Shown: positions 55,329 to 63,598 of the stretch, piece by piece
Numbering within the stretch: the stretch's first letter is position 1
How the letters are laid out: the number at the start of each line of letters is the position of its first letter
Assembly (NCBI RefSeq): GCF_002844555.1
Contig: NZ_PJNI01000008.1
Location: 124,001 to 188,000 of the forward strand
DNA length: 64,000 bases
Direction of reading: 5' to 3'
DNA from: Brumimicrobium salinarum
Lineage (GTDB): Bacteria; Bacteroidota; Bacteroidia; Flavobacteriales_D; Crocinitomicaceae
Made by a program: the position numbers and the translations under genes
Notes under the pieces: generated by a model
Told to the model about the DNA's origin: nothing
Database searches by the model: none
What the model saw: only the letters and a program-made list of their open reading frames with translations

Positions 55329-55497
55329 AATTACGAATCGTTTAATTACGAATTCCTGGAACCTTTAAAATTCATAAATCCCCGATTCATAATTCTCCCA
55401 TTCGTAATTCGTAATTAACTTTCATTCATAATTAACTTATTCGTAATTCGTAATTGATTTTCATTCGTAATTCCCCCATTCGTAATTCGTAATTGAC
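55329..55497. repeat. ATTCGTAATTCGTAATT tandem repeat array
   Basis: The 8-bp unit ATTCGTAA (variants ATTCATAA) occurs many times, usually in pairs ending AATTAACTT or AATTGATTTTC, filling the gap between M42 peptidase and rhodanese. The same unit occurs at 25810-25892 and, in degenerate form, at 60387-60462. Confidence 0.8.
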
Positions 55498-55505
55498 TAT
55501 ATTTG
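55498..55505 (+). promoter_or_regulatory. -7 promoter box TATATTTG for rhodanese
   Basis: Perfect TAnnTTTG element 26 bases before the ATG, immediately after the repeat array. Confidence 0.65.
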
Positions 55506-55531
55506 TCAAGAAATAATTTTGAACGAAACCG

Positions 55532-55846
55532 ATGAAAGAAATTACTGTACAAGAACTTGAGAAAGCCATTAATAGTAAGACTGAATTTACATTGTTAGAC
55601 GTAAGAGAAAACTACGAATATAAAATAGGACATCTTAATTGTGTTCATATTCCGATGGCAGAAATACCAAATCGTGCTGAGGAATTAGACAACGACAAAA
55701 TGACTTACGTAATGTGCAAAACAGGAAAACGTGCTGCAGCAGTCGCTAATTTTTTAGCAACTAATTTCAAATTTAATGAAATTGCTGTGGTTTGTGGTGG
55801 AGTAGAGGCTTATGCTAATGAAATTGATCAATCGATAGAAGTTTAA
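55532..55846 (+). CDS. single-domain rhodanese-like protein
   Basis: 104 residues: L-L-D-V-R-E-N-Y-E-Y entry, H-I-P-M-A-E-I-P and the active-site loop with C-K-T-G-K-R (catalytic Cys about residue 67). It could transfer sulfur from thiosulfate or persulfide donors. It starts an operon with the DUF368 gene (9 bp) and aroE. Confidence 0.92.
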   Translation: MKEITVQELEKAINSKTEFTLLDVRENYEYKIGHLNCVHIPMAEIPNRAEELDNDKMTYVMCKTGKRAAAVANFLATNFKFNEIAVVCGGVEAYANEIDQSIEV

Positions 55847-55855
55847 AATTAGATA

Positions 55856-56800
55856 ATGGAAAATCAATCTAGATCTTTGCCTCAATTGTTAGGCATCACT
55901 TTGCGTGGCTTGGCAATGGGAGCAGCCGATGTAATTCCAGGAGTTTCTGGAGGAACAATTGCTTTTATTACTGGAATTTATGAAGAGCTCATCACCAGCA
56001 TTTCAAATATAAATTTTGCGGCACTAAAAAAGTGGAAATCGGACGGATTTTCTGCTTTTTGGAAGCATATTAATGGTAATTTCTTTGTTGCATTAGTGTT
56101 AGGAATCGGGATTAGTGTTTTGTCTTTAGCACGAATTGTTACTTATTTTTTAGTCGAATTCCCTGTATTGTTGTGGGCATTTTTCTTTGGATTAATTGTC
56201 GCAAGTGCACAGCTAATCATGCGAACGGTTGGTAAGTGGGATATTAAAACTGTTCTGGGATTAATTGCAGGAACAGCCATTGCAGCCTATATTTCTACTG
56301 TTCACGTTACCGCAAGTGGTGGCGAATCTTGGTACATCGTTTTGAGTGGTGCAATTGCGATTTGTGCAATGATTTTACCTGGAATTAGTGGCGCTTTTAT
56401 CTTGGTTTTACTCGGCTCTTATGCTATGATCATCGAAGGACTAAAAAACATGGATTTTACCATTATTGGTTTATTTGCAGTAGGATGTTTAGTCGGACTT
56501 TTATCTTTTAGTCGATTGTTAAAATACCTATTTGAAAACTTTAAAAATTTAGTTTTAGCCATTCTTTCAGGGTTTTTAATTGGTTCACTCTTAAAGATAT
56601 GGCCTTGGAAAAATCAAATTGGTGATGCACCGATAGTTATTCATTCTGACGGGAAAGAAGACTGGATGATGACCAATGTTCTACCTCAAAACTTCATTGG
56701 GGAGCCGCAAATTCTTTATGTTGCACTTTTAGCAATTGCTGGTTATCTATTGGTTTATTTAATGGACAGATTTGGAAACAAAACAAAATTGGTAGAGTAA
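55856..56800 (+). CDS. DUF368 / PopT-type undecaprenyl-phosphate translocase
   Basis: 314 residues, 8-9 membrane helices. The DUF368 signature is at the N-terminus (G-L-A-M-G-A-A-D-V-I-P-G-V-S-G-G-T) and a matching inverted repeat lies near 170 (M-I-L-P-G-I-S-G-A-F). DUF368 proteins have been shown to recycle the lipid carrier C55-P across the cytoplasmic membrane. The stop overlaps the ATG of aroE by one base (TAATG). Confidence 0.92.
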   Translation: MENQSRSLPQLLGITLRGLAMGAADVIPGVSGGTIAFITGIYEELITSISNINFAALKKWKSDGFSAFWKHINGNFFVALVLGIGISVLSLARIVTYFLVEFPVLLWAFFFGLIVASAQLIMRTVGKWDIKTVLGLIAGTAIAAYISTVHVTASGGESWYIVLSGAIAICAMILPGISGAFILVLLGSYAMIIEGLKNMDFTIIGLFAVGCLVGLLSFSRLLKYLFENFKNLVLAILSGFLIGSLLKIWPWKNQIGDAPIVIHSDGKEDWMMTNVLPQNFIGEPQILYVALLAIAGYLLVYLMDRFGNKTKLVE

Positions 56801-57552
56801 TGGAACAAAATGATCATAAAAGATTCGGTTTACTGGGTAAAACGCTTGGACATTCTTTTTCAAAAGCATTTTTTGATAAAAAGTTCTTAGATGAAAAAAT
56901 CAATGCAACATTTGAAAACATTGAATTAGCGGATGAAAACGCTCTTGCAACATGGTTGAAGTCGGCTTGTAATGAGTTTTCCGGAGTTTCAGTTACCATT
57001 CCGTATAAAGAAACCGTGATTCCATACCTTGATGAATTGAGTCCAGAAGCTAAAGCAATTGGAGCAGTAAATTGCATTCATTTTCAAGATGGAAAGTCAA
57101 TAGGACACAATACAGATGCTTTTGGGTTTGGTCAATCGATAAAACCTTTTCTTAGAAATATTCATGAAAGGGCTTTGTTGCTTGGAACAGGCGGCGCATC
57201 AAAAGCGGTGGCTTATACTTTGAAGAACTTAGGAATTACCGTAGGATATTTATCTCGAACTCCAAAGGACGATCAAATGGTTTTTAGTTACGATCAAGCC
57301 AATGAGATTATGGTGAAATCCTTTCCAATGATTGTCAACTGTACACCAATTGGAACCTCACCAAAGATTGATGAAAAACCGAATTTTCCAATAGAACTCG
57401 TGGGTGAAGATCATTTCGTAGTAGATTTAATTTATAATCCTGCTGAAACTTTGTTTTTGAAATTGGCCAAAGAAAACGGAGCCGATACCTTAAATGGACT
57501 CTCCATGCTTCAACAACAAGCACTCAAAGCTTGGGAAATTTGGAATAGCTGA
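56800..57552 (+). CDS. aroE: shikimate dehydrogenase
   Basis: 250 residues: substrate loop G-H-S-F-S-K, catalytic Lys in V-T-I-P-Y-K-E, Asp in G-H-N-T-D-A-F-G-F, NADP-binding L-L-G-T-G-G-A-S-K-A, N-C-T-P-I-G and the Q-Q-A end (G-L-S-M-L-Q-Q-Q-A). It reduces 3-dehydroshikimate with NADPH in chorismate synthesis. Translationally coupled to the DUF368 gene. Confidence 0.95.
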   Translation: MEQNDHKRFGLLGKTLGHSFSKAFFDKKFLDEKINATFENIELADENALATWLKSACNEFSGVSVTIPYKETVIPYLDELSPEAKAIGAVNCIHFQDGKSIGHNTDAFGFGQSIKPFLRNIHERALLLGTGGASKAVAYTLKNLGITVGYLSRTPKDDQMVFSYDQANEIMVKSFPMIVNCTPIGTSPKIDEKPNFPIELVGEDHFVVDLIYNPAETLFLKLAKENGADTLNGLSMLQQQALKAWEIWNS

Positions 57553-57605
57553 TTATATTTGAAACAAACAGCAATTTTTGTTGTTTTTCATCTTAAATTC
57601 TCACT

Positions 57606-58235
57606 GTGGACATTCTAAAATCTTATATCAGAGAAGGCGAACATCAAACACAAGATTTTAAATTTCGTGTAGACGACGCCAAGAAAATAGCACGTACTTT
57701 AGCGGCTTTTGCCAATACTGATGGTGGCCGTTTATTGATTGGAGTCAAAGACAATGGTAAAGTGGTTGGCGTAAATCCTGAGGAAGAATTTCATGTAATT
57801 CAGGGCGCTGCATCTATGTATTGCAAGCCAGAATTAAAGGTGAAAACTCAAATAATGCAAGATGATCATAAGTTGGTTTTAGAAGTTACTGTTGACGAAG
57901 CAGCAAGGAAACCGATTAAAGCCTTGGATGATAATGATGTTTGGAAAACCTATGTAAGAAGAGAAGATCACACCTTATTGGCCAATAAAATTTTGGTGGG
58001 TGTCTGGAAGAAACAGCGTAATGCAAGCTCAACACCTCAGACATTTGATGAAGATGAACAATTGATTTTAAATACCATTAAAAATGAAGGTCAAATTACT
58101 TTGAGTAAGCTCTATCGCAAGACAAAACTTAAGAAATCATACATTGATCGACTATTGATTTTGTTTGTGACTTGGGAAGTTGTCCAAATGAATATAACAC
58201 CAGCAGGAACTTATTTTTCAGTGTCAGATGTATAG
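57606..58235 (+). CDS. AlbA_2 (Schlafen-like) domain protein with winged helix
   Basis: 209 residues with a GTG start at 57606 (no ATG at the conserved edge). N-terminal AlbA_2 domain (about 8-130; Q-D-F-K-F, A-F-A-N-T-D-G-G-R-L-L-I-G-V-K-D-N-G, Y-V-R-R-E-D) and a C-terminal winged-helix-like part (about 145-205). Such proteins bind nucleic acid and are often regulators. The target is unknown. Confidence 0.83.
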   Translation: MDILKSYIREGEHQTQDFKFRVDDAKKIARTLAAFANTDGGRLLIGVKDNGKVVGVNPEEEFHVIQGAASMYCKPELKVKTQIMQDDHKLVLEVTVDEAARKPIKALDDNDVWKTYVRREDHTLLANKILVGVWKKQRNASSTPQTFDEDEQLILNTIKNEGQITLSKLYRKTKLKKSYIDRLLILFVTWEVVQMNITPAGTYFSVSDV

Positions 58236-58285
58236 TATATAGTGTAGAAAAGAGTTTTACAAAACTCCAATTAGTTCTAAACAAA

Positions 58286-58313
58286 AAAAGAGCCGCTTTC
58301 ACGACTCTTTTTA
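58286..58313. terminator. bidirectional terminator
   Basis: AAAAAGAG / CTCTTTTT arms around an 11-12 base loop, between the convergent AlbA_2 and mscS genes. Confidence 0.8.
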
Positions 58314-58330
58314 TTATTAAATAATTTTTA

Positions 58331-59179
58331 TTAGTTAGCAGCAGGATCTTTTAAACCTCCATCTACATGCACGTCCATTTGTGGGAACGGCATTGATATA
58401 CCCTCTATTTCTTCAAACTTTTGGTAAACTGCTTCATTGATGTCGAAGAAAATATCCCAATAATCTTCTTTGTTACACCATACCCTCACCGTTAAATCAA
58501 CAGATGAATCACCTAAATTTCCGAGCTTAACAAAAGGGGCAGGATCTTTAAAAACTTTATCGTGAGCACTTACAATTTGCAAAACTGTGTCTCTGGCCAA
58601 TTTAAAGTCCTCACCGTAGCTAAATCCAAAGGTAAAGTCTACTCTTCTCGTTGGTTGCATGCTGTAGTTGGTGATGTTTCCGTTGTATAATGGACCGTTG
58701 GGTACAATAATCGTTTTATTATCAGGTGTTGTCATTACTGTGTGAAATATCTGAATTTCTTTTACTGTTCCCGACTCACCTTGACATTGTACATAATCTC
58801 CTACCTTGAATGGTTTAAAAATTAAAATCATAACTCCACCCGCTAAATTGCTCAATGTTCCAGAGAAAGCCATACCTATTGCTAAACCTGCAGCACCCAG
58901 TATTGCAATGAAAGAAGTCATTTCGATTCCTAACTGGGAGAAAACGGTAACTATAGTTAATACTTTTATAAGTCCACTAACAAGTCCTTTCATAAAGGTA
59001 ATGAGACCTTTATCAGAGTCTCTTTTTTCGAGGATTTTTGCGACCATTTTGCTGAAGAACTTTGCTAATCTCATTCCTATGATGAAAATAACAACAGCAA
59101 TCAGTAAGTTAATTCCAATTTCGACAAGCGTTCCCATGAGGTCTTCTTGAGATATTCCAAATAGATTTTCTGTATCCAT
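58331..59179 (-). CDS. small-conductance mechanosensitive channel, MscS family
   Basis: 282 residues: three N-terminal membrane helices with the pore helix (A-A-G-L-A-I-G-M-A-F-S-G-T-L-S-N-L-A-G-G), then the beta domain (F-K-V-G-D-Y-V, G-T-V-K-E-I, N-K-T-I-I-V-P-N-G) and C-terminal alpha/beta domain. It opens on hypo-osmotic shock to release solutes. Length matches E. coli MscS. Confidence 0.94.
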   Translation of the reverse strand: MDTENLFGISQEDLMGTLVEIGINLLIAVVIFIIGMRLAKFFSKMVAKILEKRDSDKGLITFMKGLVSGLIKVLTIVTVFSQLGIEMTSFIAILGAAGLAIGMAFSGTLSNLAGGVMILIFKPFKVGDYVQCQGESGTVKEIQIFHTVMTTPDNKTIIVPNGPLYNGNITNYSMQPTRRVDFTFGFSYGEDFKLARDTVLQIVSAHDKVFKDPAPFVKLGNLGDSSVDLTVRVWCNKEDYWDIFFDINEAVYQKFEEIEGISMPFPQMDVHVDGGLKDPAAN

Positions 59180-59214
59180 AATTTAAGTATTGATTAAATA
59201 ATTTAATTTTGTTT

Positions 59215-59222
59215 GCAAATAT
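59215..59222 (-). promoter_or_regulatory. -7 promoter box TATATTTG for mscS
   Basis: Perfect TAnnTTTG on the minus strand, 36 bases before the ATG. Confidence 0.6.
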
Positions 59223-59261
59223 ATGGTTAATTATTGTTTAACCTCTTAATTTAAAACAGTG

Positions 59262-60019
59262 ATGTTAATTTTATCTAAAATTGTTTATGTTTTTATTACA
59301 CCTTTAACATGGCTCTTGATAGCTTTAATCATTAGTGTTTTAGCAAAAAGGAAAAGAATTAAAAGAGTTGCTCGAATATCCTCATTAGCAATCGTTTTAT
59401 TTTTTTCAAATACATTTATTTATAAAGAAATACTAAGGGGTTGGGAGATTCATGCCGTAAGCTTTGAAAGTGTCAATCATCATGATGTCGCACTTGTTTT
59501 GGGCGGAATGTTCGAATATGATCATTCTGTTGATAGAATAAGTGTGAGAAGAGGAGCTGATCGAATATGGCAAGCTCTCACACTTTATAATCAAAAAAAG
59601 TAAAAAAACTCTGTATTATCGGACATCATGGCGATGTTATTGATAAAGGATTAGATGAAGCTGTGCAACTTAAAGAAAAACTGATTGAATTTGGAATTCC
59701 TGAAACAGATATTCTTATTGAAACAAAATCTAGAAACACCAATGAAAATGCAAAATATACTACAGAATTATTACAACAATCTTATCCTCATTTCAATTCC
59801 TTTATTTTGGTGACCTCAGCAAGACACATGCGAAGAGCTAAAGCTTCTTTTGAAAATTATGGGTTAAAAGTAACTCCGTTTTCTACTGATCAATATACTG
59901 CTGAGAATAGGTTTTACACATGGGACGAATTTATTATTCCAAGTGCTGATACATTCAATGAATGGTTCGGATTGCTTAAAGAAATAGTTGGCTATGCTTG
60001 GCATTCTATTGCATACTGA
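59262..60019 (+). pseudogene. YdcF/ElyC-family (DUF218) envelope protein, one-base frameshift
   Basis: The first frame (59262-59603) has two membrane helices and the start of the DUF218 domain (V-A-L-V-L-G-G, R-G-A-D-R-I-W-Q-A-L-T-L-Y) and stops at T-A-A after an A7 run (59593-59599). The second frame carries the rest (K-K-L-C-I-I-G-H-H-G, S-R-N-T-N-E-N-A, L-V-T-S-A-R-H-M-R-R-A). One extra A would fuse them into about 252 residues, the normal size. ElyC/YdcF proteins act in cell-envelope (peptidoglycan/polyprenol) homeostasis. Either slippage, a mutation or a sequencing error. Confidence 0.88.
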
Positions 60020-60060
60020 TTTAAAAGTAAATAAATTATTTGAATTAAAACATTACTGAA

Positions 60061-60390
60061 ATGGAGATTAACTGGGAAGATTTCACTAAAATTGAGATGC
60101 GTGTAGGTACAATTTTGACTGCTGAAATATTTGAAGAAGCACGAAATCCAGCGTATAAAATGACCATTGACTTTGGAACTTTGGGAATCAAAAAAACATC
60201 TGCACAAATTACTAAGTTGTATAAACCCAATGACCTCATTGGAAAGCAGATTGTCGCTGTGGTTAATTTTTCGCCTAAACAAATTGCCAACATGATGAGC
60301 GAATGTTTGGTGCTCGGTGGGGTAGAAGGAGAAAAAGTTACCTTGATTAATCCTGACCAAACGGTTGAAAATGGAACACGGATATTTTAA
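60061..60390 (+). CDS. csaA: CsaA, tRNA-binding export chaperone
   Basis: 109 residues of the EMAP/tRNA-bind OB fold (M-R-V-G-T-I-L, S-A-Q-I-T, V-V-N-F-S-P-K-Q-I-A, S-E-C-L-V-L-G). CsaA dimers bind unfolded preproteins and SecA in Bacillus and tRNA in vitro. Size and motifs are complete. Confidence 0.93.
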   Translation: MEINWEDFTKIEMRVGTILTAEIFEEARNPAYKMTIDFGTLGIKKTSAQITKLYKPNDLIGKQIVAVVNFSPKQIANMMSECLVLGGVEGEKVTLINPDQTVENGTRIF

Positions 60391-60542
60391 TTACGAACGG
60401 CTTTAGCCCTCAACGAAGTTAATTACAAGTTAGTCAATTACGAATTTCCTCAATCGTAATTATTTAGCATGAACGTGATTTTATTTTGAATCGGTTTTTA
60501 TAAGAAATAGAAAATCGTGCAGAATCAATTGACATTGTGGGT

Positions 60543-60598
60543 ACGTTTATATATTTGTAGTATCACACGGCCGTGCGATGCTACAAATATATAAACGT
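60543..60598. repeat. 56-bp near-perfect palindrome
   Basis: ACGTTTATATATTTGTAG (60543-60560) and its exact complement (60581-60598) flank an inner palindrome with CACGGCCGTG at the centre; only two base pairs out of 28 are not Watson-Crick. It lies between the convergent csaA and prfC genes. The GC-rich core with GTAG/CTAC edges is REP-like and unlike the surrounding DNA. Confidence 0.85.
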
Positions 60599-60623
60599 CT
60601 AATATTGACTAATTCGAAATTGA

Positions 60624-62213
60624 CTATTTCACCTTAAATTCACTCGTTTTATGGAAAGTAATTGCTGGATAATCTCTTTCGGCCATTTCTAATAAAAACG
60701 GAGTTTCTGCTAGAAAAACGTAATTATCATCCTTGTCTTTGGCGATATTTCCCGTTTTGGCTTTTAAGAATTTTTCTATTTCCTCTGGTTTGTCTGAGGT
60801 CATCCAACACGCTTTGTGGTAATTCATTGGTGTAAATGAACATTTGGCACCGTATTCGTGCAATAAACGGTATAAAATAACTTCAAACTGTAGTTGTCCA
60901 ACCGTACCGATAATCTTACGACTTCCAGGCTCTTGAATAAACATTTGGGCAACTCCTTCATCCATTAACTGACGAATTCCTTTGTCCAATTGCTTAGATT
61001 TCATTGGGTCATCGTTTCTTAATTCTTGGAAGAATTCTGGTGAGAATGAAGGAATTCCAACAAAGTTAAAATCTTTCCCTTCTGTTAATGTATCTCCAAT
61101 TTTAAAGTTTCCTGTATCATAAAGTCCAATTACATCACCTGGAAAAGCTTCATCGACAATACTCTTATCTTGGGCCATAAAAGAAGTCGGATTCGGAAAC
61201 TTAATTTTCTTTCCATTGCGCACATGTTTATAGAAGGTATTGCGTTCGAATTTTCCAGAAACGATTCTTAAGAAAGCAATTCTATCTCGGTGCTTTGGAT
61301 CAAGATTGGCGTGAATCTTAAACACAAATCCAGAGAATTTAGGAGCTGAAGGTTCTATAAAACCTTGATCTGTGTCTCTTCCTCGTGGTGAAGGCGAAAT
61401 ATCCACAAACGCATTCAATAATTCACGAACTCCGAAGTTATTTACCGCACTTCCAAAAAAGACAGGAGCTATTTTTCCGCTTAAATAATCTTCCATGTTG
61501 AACTCATCATAAACGCCATCTACGAGTTCAACTTCTTCACGTAATTCATTTGCAGCTTCATCGCCAATGATCTCATCGAGCTCCTTGTTGTCTAAATCGG
61601 TAAATTTGACCAACTCTTCACTGATCCCCGTTTTATTTCCATGAAATAGACTCAATTCTTGTTCGTGCATGTTGTAAACCCCTTTGAAATCGTCTCCCAT
61701 TCCAATTGGCCATGCTAATGGGCGAACACCAATGCCTAGTTTTGTCTCTATTTCATCTAATAATTCAAAAGCATCTTTACCATATCTGTCCATCTTGTTG
61801 ATGAAAACAATTACTGGTGTATTTCTCATGCGACAAACTTCCATCAGTTTTTCGGTCTGACTTTCCACACCACTCGCATTGTCAATCACTAAAATAACGC
61901 TATCCACCGCTGTTAACGTACGGTAAGTATCTTCAGCGAAATCCTTATGTCCAGGAGTATCAAGAATATTTATGTGTTTATCACGATAGTCAAAAGCCAT
62001 TACAGAAGTCGCTACAGAAATACCACGTTGTTGCTCAATTTCCATGAAATCGGAAGTTGCGGACTTCTTAATTTTGTTACTTTTTACCGCTCCAGCTGTT
62101 TGAATTGCACCACCAAATAGAAGTAGTTTCTCCGTTAAAGTAGTTTTACCAGCATCCGGATGGGCAATAATTCCAAAGGTGCGTCTTTTCTCTATTTCTT
62201 TTTGATTCGTCAT
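60624..62213 (-). CDS. prfC: peptide chain release factor 3
   Basis: 529 residues from ATG 62211-62213, which directly precedes the conserved [20 protein letters not shown] (G1). Further motifs: [17 protein letters not shown] (G3), N-K-M-D-R (G4). RF3 is the GTPase that removes RF1/RF2 after termination. A perfect TACATTTG box lies at 62265-62272, supporting this start over the upstream in-frame ATG. Confidence 0.97.
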   Translation of the reverse strand: MTNQKEIEKRRTFGIIAHPDAGKTTLTEKLLLFGGAIQTAGAVKSNKIKKSATSDFMEIEQQRGISVATSVMAFDYRDKHINILDTPGHKDFAEDTYRTLTAVDSVILVIDNASGVESQTEKLMEVCRMRNTPVIVFINKMDRYGKDAFELLDEIETKLGIGVRPLAWPIGMGDDFKGVYNMHEQELSLFHGNKTGISEELVKFTDLDNKELDEIIGDEAANELREEVELVDGVYDEFNMEDYLSGKIAPVFFGSAVNNFGVRELLNAFVDISPSPRGRDTDQGFIEPSAPKFSGFVFKIHANLDPKHRDRIAFLRIVSGKFERNTFYKHVRNGKKIKFPNPTSFMAQDKSIVDEAFPGDVIGLYDTGNFKIGDTLTEGKDFNFVGIPSFSPEFFQELRNDDPMKSKQLDKGIRQLMDEGVAQMFIQEPGSRKIIGTVGQLQFEVILYRLLHEYGAKCSFTPMNYHKACWMTSDKPEEIEKFLKAKTGNIAKDKDDNYVFLAETPFLLEMAERDYPAITFHKTSEFKVK

Positions 62214-62264
62214 AAATATCAGGACATTAGTCGAATACATTAAAATCGAATTCGATCAATAGCG

Positions 62265-62272
62265 CAAATGTA
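62265..62272 (-). promoter_or_regulatory. -7 promoter box TACATTTG for prfC
   Basis: Perfect TAnnTTTG on the minus strand, 52 bases before the preferred prfC start, in the short region shared with the divergent L,D-transpeptidase-like gene. Confidence 0.6.
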
Positions 62273-62299
62273 GTGACATTTTATTATTTTCGCATCGCT

Positions 62300-63091
62300 A
62301 TGCTCAATAAAATACCCGTACAAAAGCTCATTTTGTTTGGTTTTACATTTATTTTACTAAGTTTCACAAATTTTCATTTTGAAGAAATTTCGGTAAAAAC
62401 AGAAACAAAAAATGAGGATCAAAATAAAGCAGTTCAACATAAGGAACATTATCCTGAAAACAGATGGGAACAATTTGTTTATTCGAATTATAAATGTTTA
62501 AATGATTCTACTTTAACTTATGAAGCATTCTACAATGGATTAAAGGGATATTACACTTTAAAAGAAGAAGGTCAGCTTGAGAATGAGAGGGTTTTAACCA
62601 TAGTTGATTTTTCACAGCATTCCTCTAAAGAAAGAATGTACGTTATTAATGTCGAAACATTTGAAATTGTAAAGAAATCGCTTTGTGCGCATGGAAAACA
62701 CACAGGAATGGCGACTGCTGAAAAGTTTTCAAACATTAGTGGCAGCTTGCAAAGTAGTTTAGGCTTTTTTCTCACTGCCGAAACCTACTCTGGAAAGTTT
62801 GATTACGCAATGCGATTGGATGGATTAGAAGCGTCTAATTCAAAAGCTCGGCCAAGGGGAATTGTAGTTCATGGAGCAACTTATGCAACTCCGGCGTTTT
62901 TAAAAAGAAATAATGGAGTGCTCGGAAGAAGTTACGGGTGCCCAGCTTTGCCAAAACATAATGCCACCGAAATAATTGATGTAATTAAAGAAGGTTCTTG
63001 CTTTTTTATTTACGCTGATGATTTAAATTATTTAGAGAGCTCTAAAGTGATTAATCAAGAATCATTTCCTTCCATTTTAAATGCTTCATAA
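62300..63091 (+). CDS. murein L,D-transpeptidase catalytic domain family protein
   Basis: 263 residues from ATG 62300. Signal or anchor at about 8-25, then a domain with I-V-V-H-G-A-T-Y and G-R-S-Y-G-C-P-A-L-P, the His...Ser-x-Gly-Cys arrangement of L,D-transpeptidase-type catalytic centres (YkuD_2 family). It would act on peptidoglycan in the periplasm. Whether it crosslinks, anchors or cleaves cannot be read from sequence. Confidence 0.87.
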   Translation: MLNKIPVQKLILFGFTFILLSFTNFHFEEISVKTETKNEDQNKAVQHKEHYPENRWEQFVYSNYKCLNDSTLTYEAFYNGLKGYYTLKEEGQLENERVLTIVDFSQHSSKERMYVINVETFEIVKKSLCAHGKHTGMATAEKFSNISGSLQSSLGFFLTAETYSGKFDYAMRLDGLEASNSKARPRGIVVHGATYATPAFLKRNNGVLGRSYGCPALPKHNATEIIDVIKEGSCFFIYADDLNYLESSKVINQESFPSILNAS

Positions 63092-63155
63092 AGAATAAAA
63101 TCAATAAAAATTTAATTTAATTTTAAATTTTCTTGCATACTCCAAAGTGTTGATA

Positions 63156-63163
63156 TATATTTG
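63156..63163 (+). promoter_or_regulatory. promoter of cold-shock gene (TTG ... TATATTTG)
   Basis: Perfect -7 box, with a TTG at 63133-63135 20 bases upstream as -33 element: the most complete Bacteroidota promoter in the window. The leader to the ATG is about 18 bases, much shorter than E. coli cspA leaders. Confidence 0.72.
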
Positions 63164-63186
63164 GACTTTATTTTTAATTATTTATT

Positions 63187-63378
63187 ATGCCACAAGGAAC
63201 AGTTAAGTTTTTTAACACAGAAAAAGGGTTCGGATTTATCGTACCAGAAGAAGGAAACGATGTATTCGTACATGCAAACGGATTAATCGACGAGATTCGT
63301 GAAGACGACAAAGTTGAATTTGAAGTTGAAGAGGGAAGAAAAGGATTAAACGCTGTTAACGTAAAAGTTATCGGTTAG
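63187..63378 (+). CDS. cold-shock-domain protein (CspA family)
   Basis: 63 residues: whole protein is one OB-fold cold-shock domain with RNP1 (K-G-F-G-F-I) and RNP2 (D-V-F-V-H). It binds single-stranded RNA and DNA, acting as an RNA chaperone. Own promoter and terminator (63403-63438) make it a single-gene unit. Confidence 0.96.
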   Translation: MPQGTVKFFNTEKGFGFIVPEEGNDVFVHANGLIDEIREDDKVEFEVEEGRKGLNAVNVKVIG

Positions 63379-63402
63379 TATATAATTTATTTTAAGTACT
63401 CT

Positions 63403-63438
63403 AAAAGGCTATCGATTTTTCGATAGCCTTTTATTTTT
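63403..63438 (+). terminator. rho-independent terminator of cold-shock gene
   Basis: Perfect 12-bp stem AAAAGGCTATCG / CGATAGCCTTTT with a 6-base loop and following T-rich sequence. Confidence 0.92.
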
Positions 63439-63585
63439 GTCTAAACTTTTTTAAACTTAACCAATTCTATATCTAAATCATTAGTAATCTGTTGATAATT
63501 AAATGCTTCATTTTTTCAAAATTAAATTTGACGCAATGGAGACTGAATTTTATTTAAAATCATTCTAATTAAGCAAATAAAGTCT

Positions 63586-63593
63586 TATATTTG
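63586..63593 (+). promoter_or_regulatory. -7 promoter box TATATTTG for response regulator
   Basis: Perfect TAnnTTTG ending 5 bases before the ATG, implying a leaderless or near-leaderless mRNA. Confidence 0.6.
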
Positions 63594-63598
63594 CTACC

